Below are positions 37,093 to 47,160 of a DNA stretch of 64,000 bases, piece by piece. Both the position numbers and the translations under genes were made by a program. Below the pieces are notes generated by a model. That model did no database searches. It saw only the letters and a program-made list of their open reading frames with translations, and was not told where the DNA came from. Every line of letters begins with the position of its first letter. The stretch's first letter is position 1. Source of the DNA: Rickettsiales bacterium (GTDB lineage: Bacteria; Pseudomonadota; Alphaproteobacteria; Rickettsiales; SXRF01); the NCBI GenBank assembly GCA_025464625.1, contig JAOAUZ010000002.1, positions 186,001 through 250,000 of the forward strand. The letters are read 5' to 3'.

Positions 37093-37869
37093 CTATTTTT
37101 GGGCTACAATAAACATCAGCTCCCAGCCCATGTAATATACTCCGTCTTTCTCCCATAATCCAAGATAATGCCTGATAGCATCTTCGATTTTTTGTGGATT
37201 AGCACGATTTATTCCAAACATTAGTCTGCAATATTCGACCATGCCGGCTATCGAGGCAAATTGCCATGAATATGCGATTGATTGTGCAAAACTTACTGTG
37301 TATCCACATGATTCCAATTCTTTTTTTGTTCCTTCGTGCAGAAAAATGCCTTCATGCCCAGCTTCGCTGTTTTCATGCACAAATTCATTAAGAAATCCCG
37401 CTGCTCCCGAACCAACCCTGACATCTGCCACAGCAAATTTTCCGTCTTTTTTAAGGCATCGATAAATTTCAACAAATACCACAGTTTTATCATCAACATG
37501 ATGCAGCCCTGCCAAAGAAATAAAGCGATCGGCACTACCATCAGTCAGCGGTATTTTATAATTTTCCACCAGCAGGCGTTTGGCATTGGAATGCTCTATG
37601 GCGCACTCCAGAAAAACTTGTGAATTCTCCAGCAATATTAAATTCACATCATGATTAAGATAATCCTCGAGGTAGCCTCCACCAGACGGATAATCACAAA
37701 CTGTCTGTCCATCACTTAAATCTGCATATTTTATGATATTTGCGAATTCATCATCACGGGCTTCTGGAAAACGCAGCATTGCTTCATGATAATCGCGTCC
37801 ACGAGCATCAAATATTTCTGCATATTCTTTCAGCTTGTGGTGCGCTTGCTCTGTTTGTGACCATGCCAT
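37093..37869 (-). CDS. Class I SAM-dependent methyltransferase
   Basis: 258 residues. Motif I is slightly unusual (VCDYPSGGGYLEDYL, near residue 58); motif II region LLENS and the post-motif DRFISLAGLHHVDD..IYRCLKKDGKFAVADVR fit the Methyltransf_11/25 group. Substrate unknown. It starts nine bases after PP-loop protein B, so the two proteins probably act in one pathway, perhaps modifying a sugar or envelope precursor. Confidence 0.72.
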   Translation of the reverse strand: MAWSQTEQAHHKLKEYAEIFDARGRDYHEAMLRFPEARDDEFANIIKYADLSDGQTVCDYPSGGGYLEDYLNHDVNLILLENSQVFLECAIEHSNAKRLLVENYKIPLTDGSADRFISLAGLHHVDDKTVVFVEIYRCLKKDGKFAVADVRVGSGAAGFLNEFVHENSEAGHEGIFLHEGTKKELESCGYTVSFAQSIAYSWQFASIAGMVEYCRLMFGINRANPQKIEDAIRHYLGLWEKDGVYYMGWELMFIVAQK

Positions 37870-37878
37870 AGATGCTCT

Positions 37879-39135
37879 TTATTTTAGAAATTTTCGGCGG
37901 AATTTTCGCCATATTTTCTTGGCGGATTCATCTATATGCAGTGCCGCACATAACTTCACCAATACCCTTTTTAGAAATGAACCATTTTTCATTTTTGTAA
38001 AAGTTATTTCCTTAGAAGGAGCGGATTTTTCCCATTCTGCAATCTGCTCCTCAATGATGGAAACCCACTCCCCTCCAATATTATTTCTTCGCGCATATTT
38101 CACTATCCTTCTATATTCACGAAACCCTCCTGAAGGATTTATTTTGATATTTTTTATTTGTTGAATATCAAAACCACTGGGAAAGCAATCTGGCGTTCTC
38201 GTTGCGCCAGCCGCTAAAAAATTTAGCTTAGTGCGAATACATTTTTCACATTTACCACAATTTTCACTTTGATCCGCCGCTTCATAACAAACTTTTAATA
38301 CTTGGCAAGCAAGCGGATAATTCATAAGCGCTTTTATCTTGTCAGTACGAAATGTTCCTCCACCATCATAAACGATAGAAAAATTATTTCCTGAAATCAG
38401 ATGATCAGTAACAGGGCTTGATCCCCAAGGAATTCCAAAACTATCATAAGGTCCTGAGCTGCCGATAAGCCCGAAATCGAAATCGTCAGAGCATATATGC
38501 AGGCAAGCAGCAAGCTCAAGCCCATGCGAATAATCCCATTCTTGAATTTTTAATTCCCTGCTGTTGGTGCGAAGTGTCCGAAATTCAAGCCCCAAATCAT
38601 TAATAATAGGCTGCACACGTTTGGTTAGCTTGTTGAATCCATCAATATTATACATATCAACATCAAAGCCATGCACCATAAGAACACTGGTTAGCGGGTA
38701 ATGCACATTATCAGCGAGCAATTTCCTGTGGCGCAGGGCGGTGTATATTGAATCAACTCCACCAGAAAACAGCGAAATCGCTTTTTCTCCATTTCGTATT
38801 TTGCGAGCGTGTTCGATTTTATCTGGGATAATTTCTATTTTTTTATAAAGATCTGGTAGCCACATACACCAAGCTGATTGCAGCTCTTCAAGATTACGCA
38901 TCGCCATATGCGAAATTGTGCCATGAACTTTAAGCGGTTTCCCGCGTGATAAAGCGTATAATAATATTGCAAAAACATGCCCGTCCAACAGTGTGTTTTC
39001 TGACCAAGGAACAATTCTGTCGAATTCATAAAATACATCTATTTTTTTTGAAGTGCCGTCCTCACGCAGGCTGGTGATTCTTTTGCTCTTGTCACCAGCA
39101 ACGGAACTACTGACCTCTAAATGTAAATATTCCAT
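37879..39135 (-). CDS. PP-loop ATPase-like protein with QueC-type cysteine cluster, paralogue B
   Basis: 418 residues, colinear with paralogue A at 3047-4312 and clearly more than half identical by eye. Here the PP-loop is canonical, SGGVDS (about residue 125). The C-x9-CGKCEKC cluster near residue 318 is conserved. Strictly shared blocks include KKIDVFYE, RIVPWSE, LDGHV, MVHGFDVD, HGLELAACL and FGLIGSS. Lies between carbonic anhydrase and a methyltransferase. The family is probably an ATP-dependent amidase, ligase or sulfur transferase type; the exact reaction is not known to me. Confidence 0.6.
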   Translation of the reverse strand: MEYLHLEVSSSVAGDKSKRITSLREDGTSKKIDVFYEFDRIVPWSENTLLDGHVFAILLYALSRGKPLKVHGTISHMAMRNLEELQSAWCMWLPDLYKKIEIIPDKIEHARKIRNGEKAISLFSGGVDSIYTALRHRKLLADNVHYPLTSVLMVHGFDVDMYNIDGFNKLTKRVQPIINDLGLEFRTLRTNSRELKIQEWDYSHGLELAACLHICSDDFDFGLIGSSGPYDSFGIPWGSSPVTDHLISGNNFSIVYDGGGTFRTDKIKALMNYPLACQVLKVCYEAADQSENCGKCEKCIRTKLNFLAAGATRTPDCFPSGFDIQQIKNIKINPSGGFREYRRIVKYARRNNIGGEWVSIIEEQIAEWEKSAPSKEITFTKMKNGSFLKRVLVKLCAALHIDESAKKIWRKFRRKFLK

Positions 39136-39150
39136 CCAGTTTCCAAGTAT

Positions 39151-39774
39151 TTATATTTCTAAAAAATCTACATAACCTGTAGATAAATTTAGTATAGCCC
39201 CACGAATTTTTATTTTTTTCTGACTCAAAAGCCCTTCAATTAAACGGCTAGAATGCGACAATTGATCTACCGAAGCAAACACATTCGCCTCAATCGAGCG
39301 TGTGAATTTTTCCTCATGAGTAATTTCTTTCATTTGGGTGATAGGGAATATATGTGGCTTGATACGACTGACTATATCATGGATATTTTCGGAAGGAATA
39401 GCATTGGAATTTTCAATATGCTCAAGAGTAACCCTGATAGCTCCGCACTGGGTATGCCCCATCACCAAAATAAGATTTGTTCCAAAAGCACTAACCGCGA
39501 ATTCTACACTGCCGATGAGCGATGGGGCTATAATATTTCCAGCAACTCGTATAACAAATAAATCGCCAATATCCTGATCAAAAATCATCTCCACTGGCGC
39601 GCGCGAATCAGAACAGCACAAAACAATAGCTTTTGGAAATTGTCCTTTCTCCGAGAAATCTTTGAGTTTTTTTAGAGAAGATTCAGAAGTTTGTATTGAC
39701 TCTCCACCTAAAAATCTTTTATTCCCAGCCATCAAATCTTTGATTACTTGATCGGCATCCATACTTCTTTCCAT
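39151..39774 (-). CDS. Beta-carbonic anhydrase
   Basis: 207 residues. Zinc ligands Cys in LCCSDSRAPVE (about residue 52) and His/Cys in GHTQCGAI (about residue 105); the Asp-Arg dyad is in CSDSR. Interconverts CO2 and bicarbonate in the cytoplasm. AAGGA six bases before ATG 39774 fixes the start. It is 15 bases upstream of PP-loop gene B and may be co-transcribed with it, though a functional link is not obvious. Confidence 0.93.
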   Translation of the reverse strand: MERSMDADQVIKDLMAGNKRFLGGESIQTSESSLKKLKDFSEKGQFPKAIVLCCSDSRAPVEMIFDQDIGDLFVIRVAGNIIAPSLIGSVEFAVSAFGTNLILVMGHTQCGAIRVTLEHIENSNAIPSENIHDIVSRIKPHIFPITQMKEITHEEKFTRSIEANVFASVDQLSHSSRLIEGLLSQKKIKIRGAILNLSTGYVDFLEI

Positions 39775-39900
39775 TTTTATTCCTTAACTTAATACAAATT
39801 ATATTTCAAAAGATTGGGCATTATATATTTATAAAAATTAAATTGTTCTTAATACCCATGTCTTTTAATTGGATGCCTCATAAAAAACATCTGTAATTAT

Positions 39901-39929
39901 TTGACTATGTTACATTTTAACATTAGATT
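39901..39929 (+). promoter_or_regulatory. Sigma-70-type promoter for the LpoA-like gene
   Basis: TTGACT (39901-39906) and TAGATT (39924-39929) are separated by 17 bases, 35 bases ahead of the ATG at 39965. The surrounding 190-base intergenic region (39775-39964) is otherwise without genes. Confidence 0.45.
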
Positions 39930-39964
39930 TGCTACTAAATAATCTTGCAATAGAAACTAGCAAC

Positions 39965-41197
39965 ATGTTCTCAAAAAAATCATTATTTATCTTCTCATCA
40001 TTGATCGCTTTAGTTGCGTGTGTACCACAATCTAAAGCTCCGTCGGGCATGGCTAAACGCACCGAATCTTCGCCGCCGATTACTGTAACAGAAGTGCGTC
40101 CCGATCTTTCTCTTGGAGCAATTCCACCTAATGCCCCGCAAGTGAAAGTTGCTTTATTAGTGCCTCTTTCTGGTGATTCCGCAGCGGTTGGAAACGCCAT
40201 GTTCGATGCTGCTACTATGGCTCTCTATGACAGCTACCTTGCCGTGCCATCGGAGCAAATTCATGCTCAACTAGTTATAATCCCAAAAGACACTGGCGTG
40301 ACCACCTCTGAAACCGTAAAATCTACTCAACAGGCAATAGAGCAAGGAGCAACGTTTATAATCGGCCCTTTGTTTAGCCAGTCAGTCGCCGCTATTAAAC
40401 CAGTACTCAAAGAAAAAAATGTTACCATGCTAACCTTTTCCAATAATAAGGCTGTGGCAGATGGAAGCTCATACACTTTTGGTTTTTTACCAGAGCAACA
40501 GGTGGAACGCATCGCTGAATATGCTTATTTGAATAAATTGCAGCGCGTTGCCCTTCTCGCTCCCAATGATGCTTATGGTGAAAAAGTAAGAGATACGTTA
40601 TCAGAGTCGTATCTCAAAAAAGGCGGGCAAGTTACTTCTGCGGAATTATACGCACCCAGCCAAGCCAATATTGACGCTGCCGTGTCACGCATAGCAGGTG
40701 CTTATAATAACGCTCCAGAAGACCGTCGCTTTCAGGCAATTTTTATAGCCGACGGCGGAAACCAAATAAAAAATATTATAAAATCCATTAATAAAAACAA
40801 CATCAACTTACAAAAAATAAAATTGCTGGGAATGGGTGTGTGGGATGATGATTCACTGACAAAAATGCCCGAAATGCAAGGCGCGTGGTTTCCAAGCTCG
40901 CCACCCGAGCCGTATGATGTTTTTGAAAAACGCTTTACAACAACATATGGCTACAAACCTGTTCGCCTAGCTGGGCTGGCATATGATGCCGTAACCATTA
41001 CTGCCAAACTTGCCATAACTGGCAACGGGATAAGCTCTTCTGCCCTAACCGATCCCAAAGGATTTAACACGCCGTCGGGTGGGCTAGTGCGCCTTTTGCC
41101 GAATGGTACATCTGACCGAAAACTTGATGTCATGGAAGTAACAACTGATGGTTTTAAAGTCGTTGACCGCGCGCCAAAAACTTTTTCAAATCAGTAG
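39965..41197 (+). CDS. Penicillin-binding protein activator (LpoA-like) lipoprotein
   Basis: 410 residues. N-terminal lipoprotein signal with lipobox LVAC (Cys about residue 19), so it is membrane anchored and periplasmic. The rest has a periplasmic type I binding fold (VKVALLVPLSGDSAAVGNAMFDAA; VTMLTFSNN; RVALLAPNDAYGE; FIADGGNQ) as in the C-terminal LpoA domain that stimulates PBP1A. An amino-acid ABC binding protein is the alternative, but no ABC genes adjoin it. ATG 39965 gives the clean signal peptide; an upstream ATG at 39929 would disrupt it. Confidence 0.77.
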   Translation: MFSKKSLFIFSSLIALVACVPQSKAPSGMAKRTESSPPITVTEVRPDLSLGAIPPNAPQVKVALLVPLSGDSAAVGNAMFDAATMALYDSYLAVPSEQIHAQLVIIPKDTGVTTSETVKSTQQAIEQGATFIIGPLFSQSVAAIKPVLKEKNVTMLTFSNNKAVADGSSYTFGFLPEQQVERIAEYAYLNKLQRVALLAPNDAYGEKVRDTLSESYLKKGGQVTSAELYAPSQANIDAAVSRIAGAYNNAPEDRRFQAIFIADGGNQIKNIIKSINKNNINLQKIKLLGMGVWDDDSLTKMPEMQGAWFPSSPPEPYDVFEKRFTTTYGYKPVRLAGLAYDAVTITAKLAITGNGISSSALTDPKGFNTPSGGLVRLLPNGTSDRKLDVMEVTTDGFKVVDRAPKTFSNQ

Positions 41198-41301
41198 AAA
41201 ATTTTAACTGACTTTTAATTTATTTTTACTAGGTTCAATATATGTAAAGAATAAATCTTCTGCATTCTCTTTCTTCAACCTAATTTACAGGAAGTAAATT
41301 T

Positions 41302-43350
41302 ATGAAATTCATCGCCAACTTAAAAATATCCGTTGCCATTTCACTGCTTGTCGCTGGTGCTTTCATAGCCATCGCTATGCTCGCATCACAAATCATAATG
41401 AGTGATATGAAACATATGAAAGAAATGTCAGAATTATCACAACTTACCAAACTTTCAACACTATCAAGTAATCTACTGCACGAAATGCAAAAAGAACGTG
41501 GATATTCAGGAATATTTTTGGGCAGCAAAGGCGAAAAAATGAAGGCAGAGCTTGAAACCCAACGCCCGATTGTTGATAAACAAAAAACCGCCTTAGTGGA
41601 ATTTGCCAAAGGATTAAATAGAGCCGTTTATGGCGATTCTTTTAGTGACCAGCTTGATGAAATATTATCTGAGCTTGCAAAAATGGATGCGATGCGTTCT
41701 TCTATAAATTCACTATCCATAGAAAGAGCATTGGCTCTTGGTTATTATACAAAAATAACTACCAATCTGATTAATCTCGTCGCTTTCATGCCTAATCTCA
41801 GCCAAGATTCAGACGTTTCACTAAAGTTGATTTCTTACGCCAATATCATGAGAGCTAAGGAATTTGCGGGATTAGAAAGAGCAACTGCTGGCGGTGGTTT
41901 TGCAATCGGAAGCTTTACCGAGGCTGAAGTAAAAAGATTGGAACAATTAATTTCATCTCAGGAAGCTTATAAATCAGTGTTTCTTGCCTATGCATCGGCA
42001 ACTCAGAAAACTCTTTTTGATAAAGTAATGAATGATCCATCAGCAAAAGAAGTTGCTAGAATGGAAGCAATTGCCAGTGAGAATATGGCGGAATCTGTGA
42101 AAACAGTTCAATTAAGTGCTTGGATGGACAACATCAACAAAAAAATTGCGGGAATGAGAGAAGTGGAAGAATCATTTGCTAATGACCTTGGCAAACAGAT
42201 GGAGACCAGCCTCAGCCAAGCAAATGCTGACCAGATGTCCAACATCACGGTTGTTGCTGTAACCATAGCTATCATTACTTTATTCTCGTTCATCATCGCC
42301 CGTTCTGTTGTTTCCTCTATCAACAGAGTGGCAACAGCGACTGAAGAGCTTGCTAATGGTAATTTGAATGCAACCATTCCTCCACACACCAATAACGAGG
42401 TGGGCAAAGTTATTTCTGCTCTGGAAGTATTTAAAGAAAATGCTCTGCAAGTAGAAAAAATGAAAATGGAGCAAGCCGAGCAGGAAAAAAATGCCGCTGC
42501 AGAAAAACGCAGAACAATGCATAAAATGGCGGATGATTTTGAAGCGTCTGTTAAAAGTGCGGTGTCACAAGTTGCAAGCTCTGCCACCCAGATGCAGTCT
42601 GGCGCGGAAAGCGTAACTAATATTGCTGAAGATACCAAAAAACGCTCTAATATCGTTGTAAATGCTTCAACACAGGCAGCGCAAACATCTTCACAAGTTG
42701 CGGCTGCTGCTGAAGAGCTAACAGCATCTATTAAAGAAATCAGTGAGCAGACACAAAAATCTAGCCAGATAGCCAATGAAGCTGCTAATAAAGCTGAATT
42801 TGCTAAAACCGCGATTAATCTGCTTTCCGAAAAAGCAATGAGCGTTGCTCAAATCATCGAAGTTATTACAGGCATTGCTGGTCAAATTAACTTGCTTGCT
42901 CTTAACGCTACCATTGAATCTGCGCGTGCTGGTGAAGCGGGCAAGGGTTTTGCGGTCGTTGCCAGCGAAGTAAAAAATCTGGCAAATCAAGTGGGTAAGG
43001 CTACTGGTGAAATCACTCAGCAAATCACCGAGATGCAGGGTGCAACCAAAACCTCCGTTGATTCAGTTATGGATATTCTTAACATCATCAATCAGGTTTC
43101 AGTCAGCACTTCGGCGGTTGCTTCGGCGGTTGAAGAACAGTCCGCAGTTACCACTGAGATTGCTCATAACGTTGCTAAGACCTCTAGCGGAACACAGGAA
43201 ATATCACAGAATATGACCTCGGTTCAGGACGGCGCAGAGAAAACTGGTGCTACCGCATCAGAAGTGTTGCAATCAGCTAGGAATCTGAACCAGCAATCGA
43301 CCATACTAAAAGGCAAGATTGATGAGTTCCTACAAACCATCAGGGCTTAA
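41302..43350 (+). CDS. Methyl-accepting chemotaxis protein with NIT-type sensor
   Basis: 682 residues. Membrane segment about 10-31; periplasmic NIT-like sensor ([20 protein letters not shown] is its signature start); second membrane segment about 314-336; HAMP domain ([17 protein letters not shown]) to about 385; MA signalling domain with the hairpin tip [18 protein letters not shown] near residue 543. NIT domains often sense nitrate or nitrite. Lacks a C-terminal pentapeptide tether. No other che genes lie in the window. AGGAAG precedes the ATG. A strong terminator follows. Confidence 0.92.
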   Translation: MKFIANLKISVAISLLVAGAFIAIAMLASQIIMSDMKHMKEMSELSQLTKLSTLSSNLLHEMQKERGYSGIFLGSKGEKMKAELETQRPIVDKQKTALVEFAKGLNRAVYGDSFSDQLDEILSELAKMDAMRSSINSLSIERALALGYYTKITTNLINLVAFMPNLSQDSDVSLKLISYANIMRAKEFAGLERATAGGGFAIGSFTEAEVKRLEQLISSQEAYKSVFLAYASATQKTLFDKVMNDPSAKEVARMEAIASENMAESVKTVQLSAWMDNINKKIAGMREVEESFANDLGKQMETSLSQANADQMSNITVVAVTIAIITLFSFIIARSVVSSINRVATATEELANGNLNATIPPHTNNEVGKVISALEVFKENALQVEKMKMEQAEQEKNAAAEKRRTMHKMADDFEASVKSAVSQVASSATQMQSGAESVTNIAEDTKKRSNIVVNASTQAAQTSSQVAAAAEELTASIKEISEQTQKSSQIANEAANKAEFAKTAINLLSEKAMSVAQIIEVITGIAGQINLLALNATIESARAGEAGKGFAVVASEVKNLANQVGKATGEITQQITEMQGATKTSVDSVMDILNIINQVSVSTSAVASAVEEQSAVTTEIAHNVAKTSSGTQEISQNMTSVQDGAEKTGATASEVLQSARNLNQQSTILKGKIDEFLQTIRA

Positions 43351-43373
43351 TAACAAAATTATAAAACAACTGA

Positions 43374-43404
43374 AAACCTCCCCGCAAAACGGGGAGGTTT
43401 TTTT
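43374..43404. terminator. Strong bidirectional intrinsic terminator
   Basis: AAACCTCCCCG (43374-43384), loop CAAAA, complement CGGGGAGGTTT and further Ts. It lies between the convergent chemoreceptor and hemW genes and serves both: Ts follow on the plus strand, and the A-run at 43373-43376 provides Us on the minus strand. Confidence 0.92.
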
Positions 43405-44551
43405 ATGACAATAATTCCGCCGTTAATTTATTCAGCAACAACCGCCCCTTCAGTGTAGTTTTAAGTGCGGTTTTATCATCGACAAGTAGCCCCTGCCCTA
43501 TATAAAAATCACGTTTTGGCAAATTGATATGCTCACATAAATCATAGCCTGTTTGCTCTTTGAATTTCTGATAATTAATTCCATCACGCAGGCGTAGCCC
43601 CATCATCACCCTTTCCTCCACTTCAATTTCTGGGGTTATATCCTGCCATATTTCTACCGCATGCCCCTGCTTCTCTACGTTCTCAATCCATCGCTCAGGA
43701 CTTTTCAGAGTTTGTGTGGCGATGCGTTTTCCACCTGTATGAATCCGCCCGTGTGCGCCTGCCCCTACCCCTATATAACTATCTCCCTGCCAATAACTTA
43801 AATTATGCCGTGATTCTTGCCCAATGCGTGCGTAGTTTGAGACTTCATAGGGAATGAGTCCGTGCGCCAGCATCTTCTCTTCTGTGAGCCTATAAAGAGC
43901 TTCTGACAATTCTTCATCAGGTAGGGTAAAGCCACCTTTGGCATAAGCATGATGAAAAGCCGTGTTTTCTTCAATGGTTAATTGATAAAGCGACAAATGG
44001 CTACCCGCCAATTGCAATGCTTCTGAAAGTTCATTATCCCAATCGGCAAGTGTTTGATTGGGGCGGGCATAGATTAAATCGAAGCTGTAACGATCAAATG
44101 TTTTCCTTGCCAGTTCTATAGCAGCAATCGCTTCTTTAGCGCCATGTTCACGCCCTAAAAATTTTAGTTCGCTATCACGCAGCGACTGCACACCCAGCGA
44201 CACGCGGTTCACACCAGCCTCTCTAAAGGCAATGAATTTATCAGCCTCCACAGAAGTCGGATTTGCTTCCAGAGTTATTTCTATATCATCATTTGTTTTC
44301 CATAACTGCCTAACGCGAGAAATCAGAGCTTCTACTGTTGCTGCTGGCATAAGTGATGGTGTCCCCCCACCAAAGAAAATGCTCGATACGGTGAAATCTG
44401 GCGTATGGCTGTGCATATATTCCAGTTCGCACAGCAAGGCTTTTTTCCAACGTTCCTGCTCCACTTTCTCGCGGACATGGCTATTAAAATCACAATACGG
44501 ACACTTAGACTTACAAAAAGGCCAGTGAATATAAACGGCAAGCGGTTGCAT
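43403..44551 (-). CDS. hemW: Radical SAM protein HemW (heme chaperone, HemN-like)
   Basis: 382 residues. Radical-SAM cluster CKSKCPYCDF (CxxxCxxC, about residue 16), GGGTPSLM, TLEANPTS, and the C-terminal HemN-type domain with GVGAGAHGRI. Despite common naming as coproporphyrinogen oxidase, the short form lacking the extra N-terminal Cys of HemN is thought to be a haem chaperone. ATG 44551 begins at the conserved PLAVYIHWPFC; upstream in-frame codons overlap the divergent promoter. Confidence 0.92.
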   Translation of the reverse strand: MQPLAVYIHWPFCKSKCPYCDFNSHVREKVEQERWKKALLCELEYMHSHTPDFTVSSIFFGGGTPSLMPAATVEALISRVRQLWKTNDDIEITLEANPTSVEADKFIAFREAGVNRVSLGVQSLRDSELKFLGREHGAKEAIAAIELARKTFDRYSFDLIYARPNQTLADWDNELSEALQLAGSHLSLYQLTIEENTAFHHAYAKGGFTLPDEELSEALYRLTEEKMLAHGLIPYEVSNYARIGQESRHNLSYWQGDSYIGVGAGAHGRIHTGGKRIATQTLKSPERWIENVEKQGHAVEIWQDITPEIEVEERVMMGLRLRDGINYQKFKEQTGYDLCEHINLPKRDFYIGQGLLVDDKTALKTTLKGRLLLNKLTAELLS

Positions 44552-44573
44552 AATATATATTAAATTAGCGGGG

Positions 44574-44602
44574 TTGTTGATTATAAAGCAATAGTATATA
44601 AT
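44574..44602 (+). promoter_or_regulatory. Sigma-70-type promoter for the unknown gene at 44631
   Basis: TTGTTG (44574-44579), 17-base spacer, TATAAT (44597-44602), then 28 bases to the ATG. It lies in the divergent region with hemW. Confidence 0.5.
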
Positions 44603-44630
44603 AGCAAAAAACGCTAACAGCCAAATTATA

Positions 44631-45458
44631 ATGGACACCCTATCTAAAGACCAACAAGCGATAATCACTCTGCTCACAGAGATTTATCTGGAACTTGTTG
44701 GAATTGAACAGCAATTCAAACTGGTGGCAGGAAATGGTGATATGCGCCCGCGCATTGATTATTTCCATGATGCCGTCCGCGCCTTCACTGATGGTGGTGA
44801 GCAACATCCGCGCCTTAGCATCGAGCTTTTATCGTATGATTTGCAGTGCCTGCGCTATATCCAAAAAATGCCTCTTGCCCCGTTCAGAGAAGGTGGCGGG
44901 AATCATTCGCCATCACAAGATGTGGCTACAACAGATGCTGATATAATAATTACTGGCGACCGACCTGACCGCAAAGCCCGCACCCGCATCTCCGAACTAT
45001 ACCAACATTACGCCGTTATGTTTTCCGCTCTGTTAAAACCAGCTGCTGATCATGATTATAAAGATCGCACCGATAGCCTGAATAATGATGCAAAAGATAT
45101 ACAGGCAATCATCAATCAATTTGAAACAAAAATTGATGATAAAAAAATTATCCAATTATCACAAAAGCTGGAGGAAGTTGAGCTGCGAATAATCCTAGCC
45201 ACTTTCATCGAACAGAAAAAACACACAAACTCCAGCGATGTAAAAAAATTACTTGGGCATTTAAATAAGCTTGTAAAACAAAAAGATGAGAAAATAAAAG
45301 CCATTGATAAAGCCCATTTGGGTTTTGCCACTGCCCAGCTTGGGATTTTTGAGGAATCCAAAGACATGCTCAAGAACCTAGCCTCCAAAGGAATGAATCT
45401 AGTTGGTAAATTCGTCGAAGCCTCCGTGGCAGCCACCAGAAAGCAAATGGGAAGATAG
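44631..45458 (+). CDS. Hypothetical cytoplasmic protein, 275 residues
   Basis: No signal peptide or membrane segment. The N-terminal half contains many acidic and aromatic residues; a segment near 105-125 (DADIIITGDRPDRKARTR) separates it from a long helical, coiled-coil-like C-terminal half (KIIQLSQKLEEVELRIILA; LNKLVKQKDEKIKAI). The tail SKGMNLVGKFVEASVAATRK is amphipathic. No known family is recognised. It has its own promoter and stands 36 bases before an orphan response regulator, with which it may be co-transcribed. Confidence 0.6.
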   Translation: MDTLSKDQQAIITLLTEIYLELVGIEQQFKLVAGNGDMRPRIDYFHDAVRAFTDGGEQHPRLSIELLSYDLQCLRYIQKMPLAPFREGGGNHSPSQDVATTDADIIITGDRPDRKARTRISELYQHYAVMFSALLKPAADHDYKDRTDSLNNDAKDIQAIINQFETKIDDKKIIQLSQKLEEVELRIILATFIEQKKHTNSSDVKKLLGHLNKLVKQKDEKIKAIDKAHLGFATAQLGIFEESKDMLKNLASKGMNLVGKFVEASVAATRKQMGR

Positions 45459-45494
45459 TGGACAGCTAACAATTAAAACATTAAAATCACCACC

Positions 45495-46169
45495 ATGAAA
45501 ATTTTACTGATAGAAGACGATAAAGAATCAGCCAAATATCTGCTCAAAGGTTTGCGCGAGCAGGGAAATGTCGTGGATCATTGCGTAAGCGGTCGGGACG
45601 GCTTATTCATGGCAACCACCGAGCATTACGACGCGATGATTATTGATCGCATGCTTCCTGAAGTTGACGGCATCACCATTGTGCAAACCTTGCGCGCCTC
45701 AAACAATCAAACACCAATCATGCTTCTCACCGCCCTCGACAAAGTTGAAGAACGGGTAAAAGGTCTAAAAGTTGGGGCTGATGATTATCTGGCAAAGCCA
45801 TATTCATTTTCGGAATTACAGGCACGGCTGGATGCTATCACCCGTCGCAAATCTGGAGAAAAAACCACTACCACCCTCACCTGCGCCGATTTAGAGATGG
45901 ATCTCCTCAGTCGCACTGTGAAACGCGGTGGCAAAGTTATTGACCTGCAAGCCCGCGAATTTTCTTTACTGGAATATCTAATTCGCAACTGCGGAACAGT
46001 CGTCACCCGTACCATGTTGCTGGAGCATGTGTGGGATTATAATTTCGACCCACAAACCAACGTAATCGACGTGCATATCAGTCGCCTCCGCCAAAAAATC
46101 GACAAAGGCTTCGATAAAAGCCTAATCCAAACCCTGCGTGGCTCTGGCTATCGGATTGTGTCTAATTAA
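45495..46169 (+). CDS. OmpR/PhoB-family response regulator, no kinase nearby
   Basis: 224 residues. Receiver domain with phospho-acceptor Asp in MIIDRMLPEVDG (about residue 51), acidic pair EDD at 8-10, Thr in MLLTALDK and Lys in LAKPYS. Winged-helix output domain with EFSLLEYLIRNCGTVVTR and HVWDYNFDPQTNVIDVHISR, closest by eye to the CusR/CzcR/QseB group. No histidine kinase gene adjoins it; the next gene is convergent parB, whose last codons it overlaps by four bases. Regulon unknown. Confidence 0.92.
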   Translation: MKILLIEDDKESAKYLLKGLREQGNVVDHCVSGRDGLFMATTEHYDAMIIDRMLPEVDGITIVQTLRASNNQTPIMLLTALDKVEERVKGLKVGADDYLAKPYSFSELQARLDAITRRKSGEKTTTTLTCADLEMDLLSRTVKRGGKVIDLQAREFSLLEYLIRNCGTVVTRTMLLEHVWDYNFDPQTNVIDVHISRLRQKIDKGFDKSLIQTLRGSGYRIVSN

Positions 46170-47140
46170 ATCCCATCACCCAACCTTCTTAGGATTTCAT
46201 CGAGCTGACTGAGTGAATCATAAGTGAGGATAATTTCTCCGCTTTGACCGCGATCATGGATGGCAACTTTTAGCCCTAAATTTTCGGAAAGGGTTGCTTC
46301 CAAAGCGAGTATATCAGGGTCTCTATTTTCTGGCTGACGATACCCCCCTGCCCTATTCTCATTATTCTGTGAGCGAGAGTTTGTGCGCTTTTGATGTCCT
46401 TGCACTTCACGACTAATATCTTCCGCTTGACGAACCGAAAGCCCACGCGCAACAATTTCCTTCGCAATTTGCAACTGATTAGGAACACCAATCAATGTGC
46501 GCGCATGCCCCATGGAAAGCTCGCCCCTATCAAGCATTTCTTTTATTTCGTCAGGGAGCGAAAGAAGACGCAATAAATTGGTAACATGGCTACGGCTTTT
46601 ACCAACGATGCTACCAAGTTCTTCCTGCGTATAATCAAAATCCTCTATCAAACGTTGATAACCAACGGCTTCTTCAAGTGGTAATAAATCTTGACGTTGG
46701 ACGTTTTCAACAAGAGCTAATTCAAGAGCTTGTTTATCGTCAATTTCACGGATGATAACTGGAACGCGGTTAAGCCCCGCGAGTTTTGCCGCGCGCCATC
46801 TGCGTTCACCAGCGATGATTTCATAACGCGATGATTGTGAAGTTGGACGCACGATGATTGGCTGCATTACACCGTTGCGACGGATTGATTCCGCCAATTC
46901 TGATAACGCTTGTTCATTAAATTGTGTGCGCGGTTGATATTTACCTTGTATCAACTGTTCAACCAACAATGATTCCATTCCAGAACCAGATTGACCATCT
47001 TTGCTCGCCTTCACACCAGTTGATGTGGGCTGTGCTGAAGTTGAAACAGGCACAGACGCTGCCATTTGGTTTTGTGTATAATTCTCTGAAATCAAGGCTG
47101 ATAGCCCTCTTCCCAGACCGCGCGTTGTTGTTGTAGTCAT
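46166..47140 (-). CDS. parB: Chromosome partitioning protein ParB
   Basis: 324 residues. N-terminal box II motif EIIAGERRWRAAKLAGL (CTP-binding GERRxRA), the central HTH YTQEELGSIVGKSRSHVTNLLRLL that recognises parS, and a C-terminal dimerisation domain. The stretch GLGRGLSALI at the start is the conserved ParA-contact region. Loads on the three parS sites found at 48121, 48535 and 49037 and spreads to form the partition complex. A linker around residues 235-275 is rich in Asn, Gln, Arg and Ser. Confidence 0.94.
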   Translation of the reverse strand: MTTTTTRGLGRGLSALISENYTQNQMAASVPVSTSAQPTSTGVKASKDGQSGSGMESLLVEQLIQGKYQPRTQFNEQALSELAESIRRNGVMQPIIVRPTSQSSRYEIIAGERRWRAAKLAGLNRVPVIIREIDDKQALELALVENVQRQDLLPLEEAVGYQRLIEDFDYTQEELGSIVGKSRSHVTNLLRLLSLPDEIKEMLDRGELSMGHARTLIGVPNQLQIAKEIVARGLSVRQAEDISREVQGHQKRTNSRSQNNENRAGGYRQPENRDPDILALEATLSENLGLKVAIHDRGQSGEIILTYDSLSQLDEILRRLGDGI

Positions 47141-47160
47141 AAATCCTCCCTGATTTTTAA

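Noticed and set aside
42108-42776. Long minus-strand frame of 222 codons opposite the chemoreceptor
   Set aside because: Antisense shadow of the repetitive Ala/Ser/Glu-rich coding sequence; no ribosome-binding site and no family resemblance.
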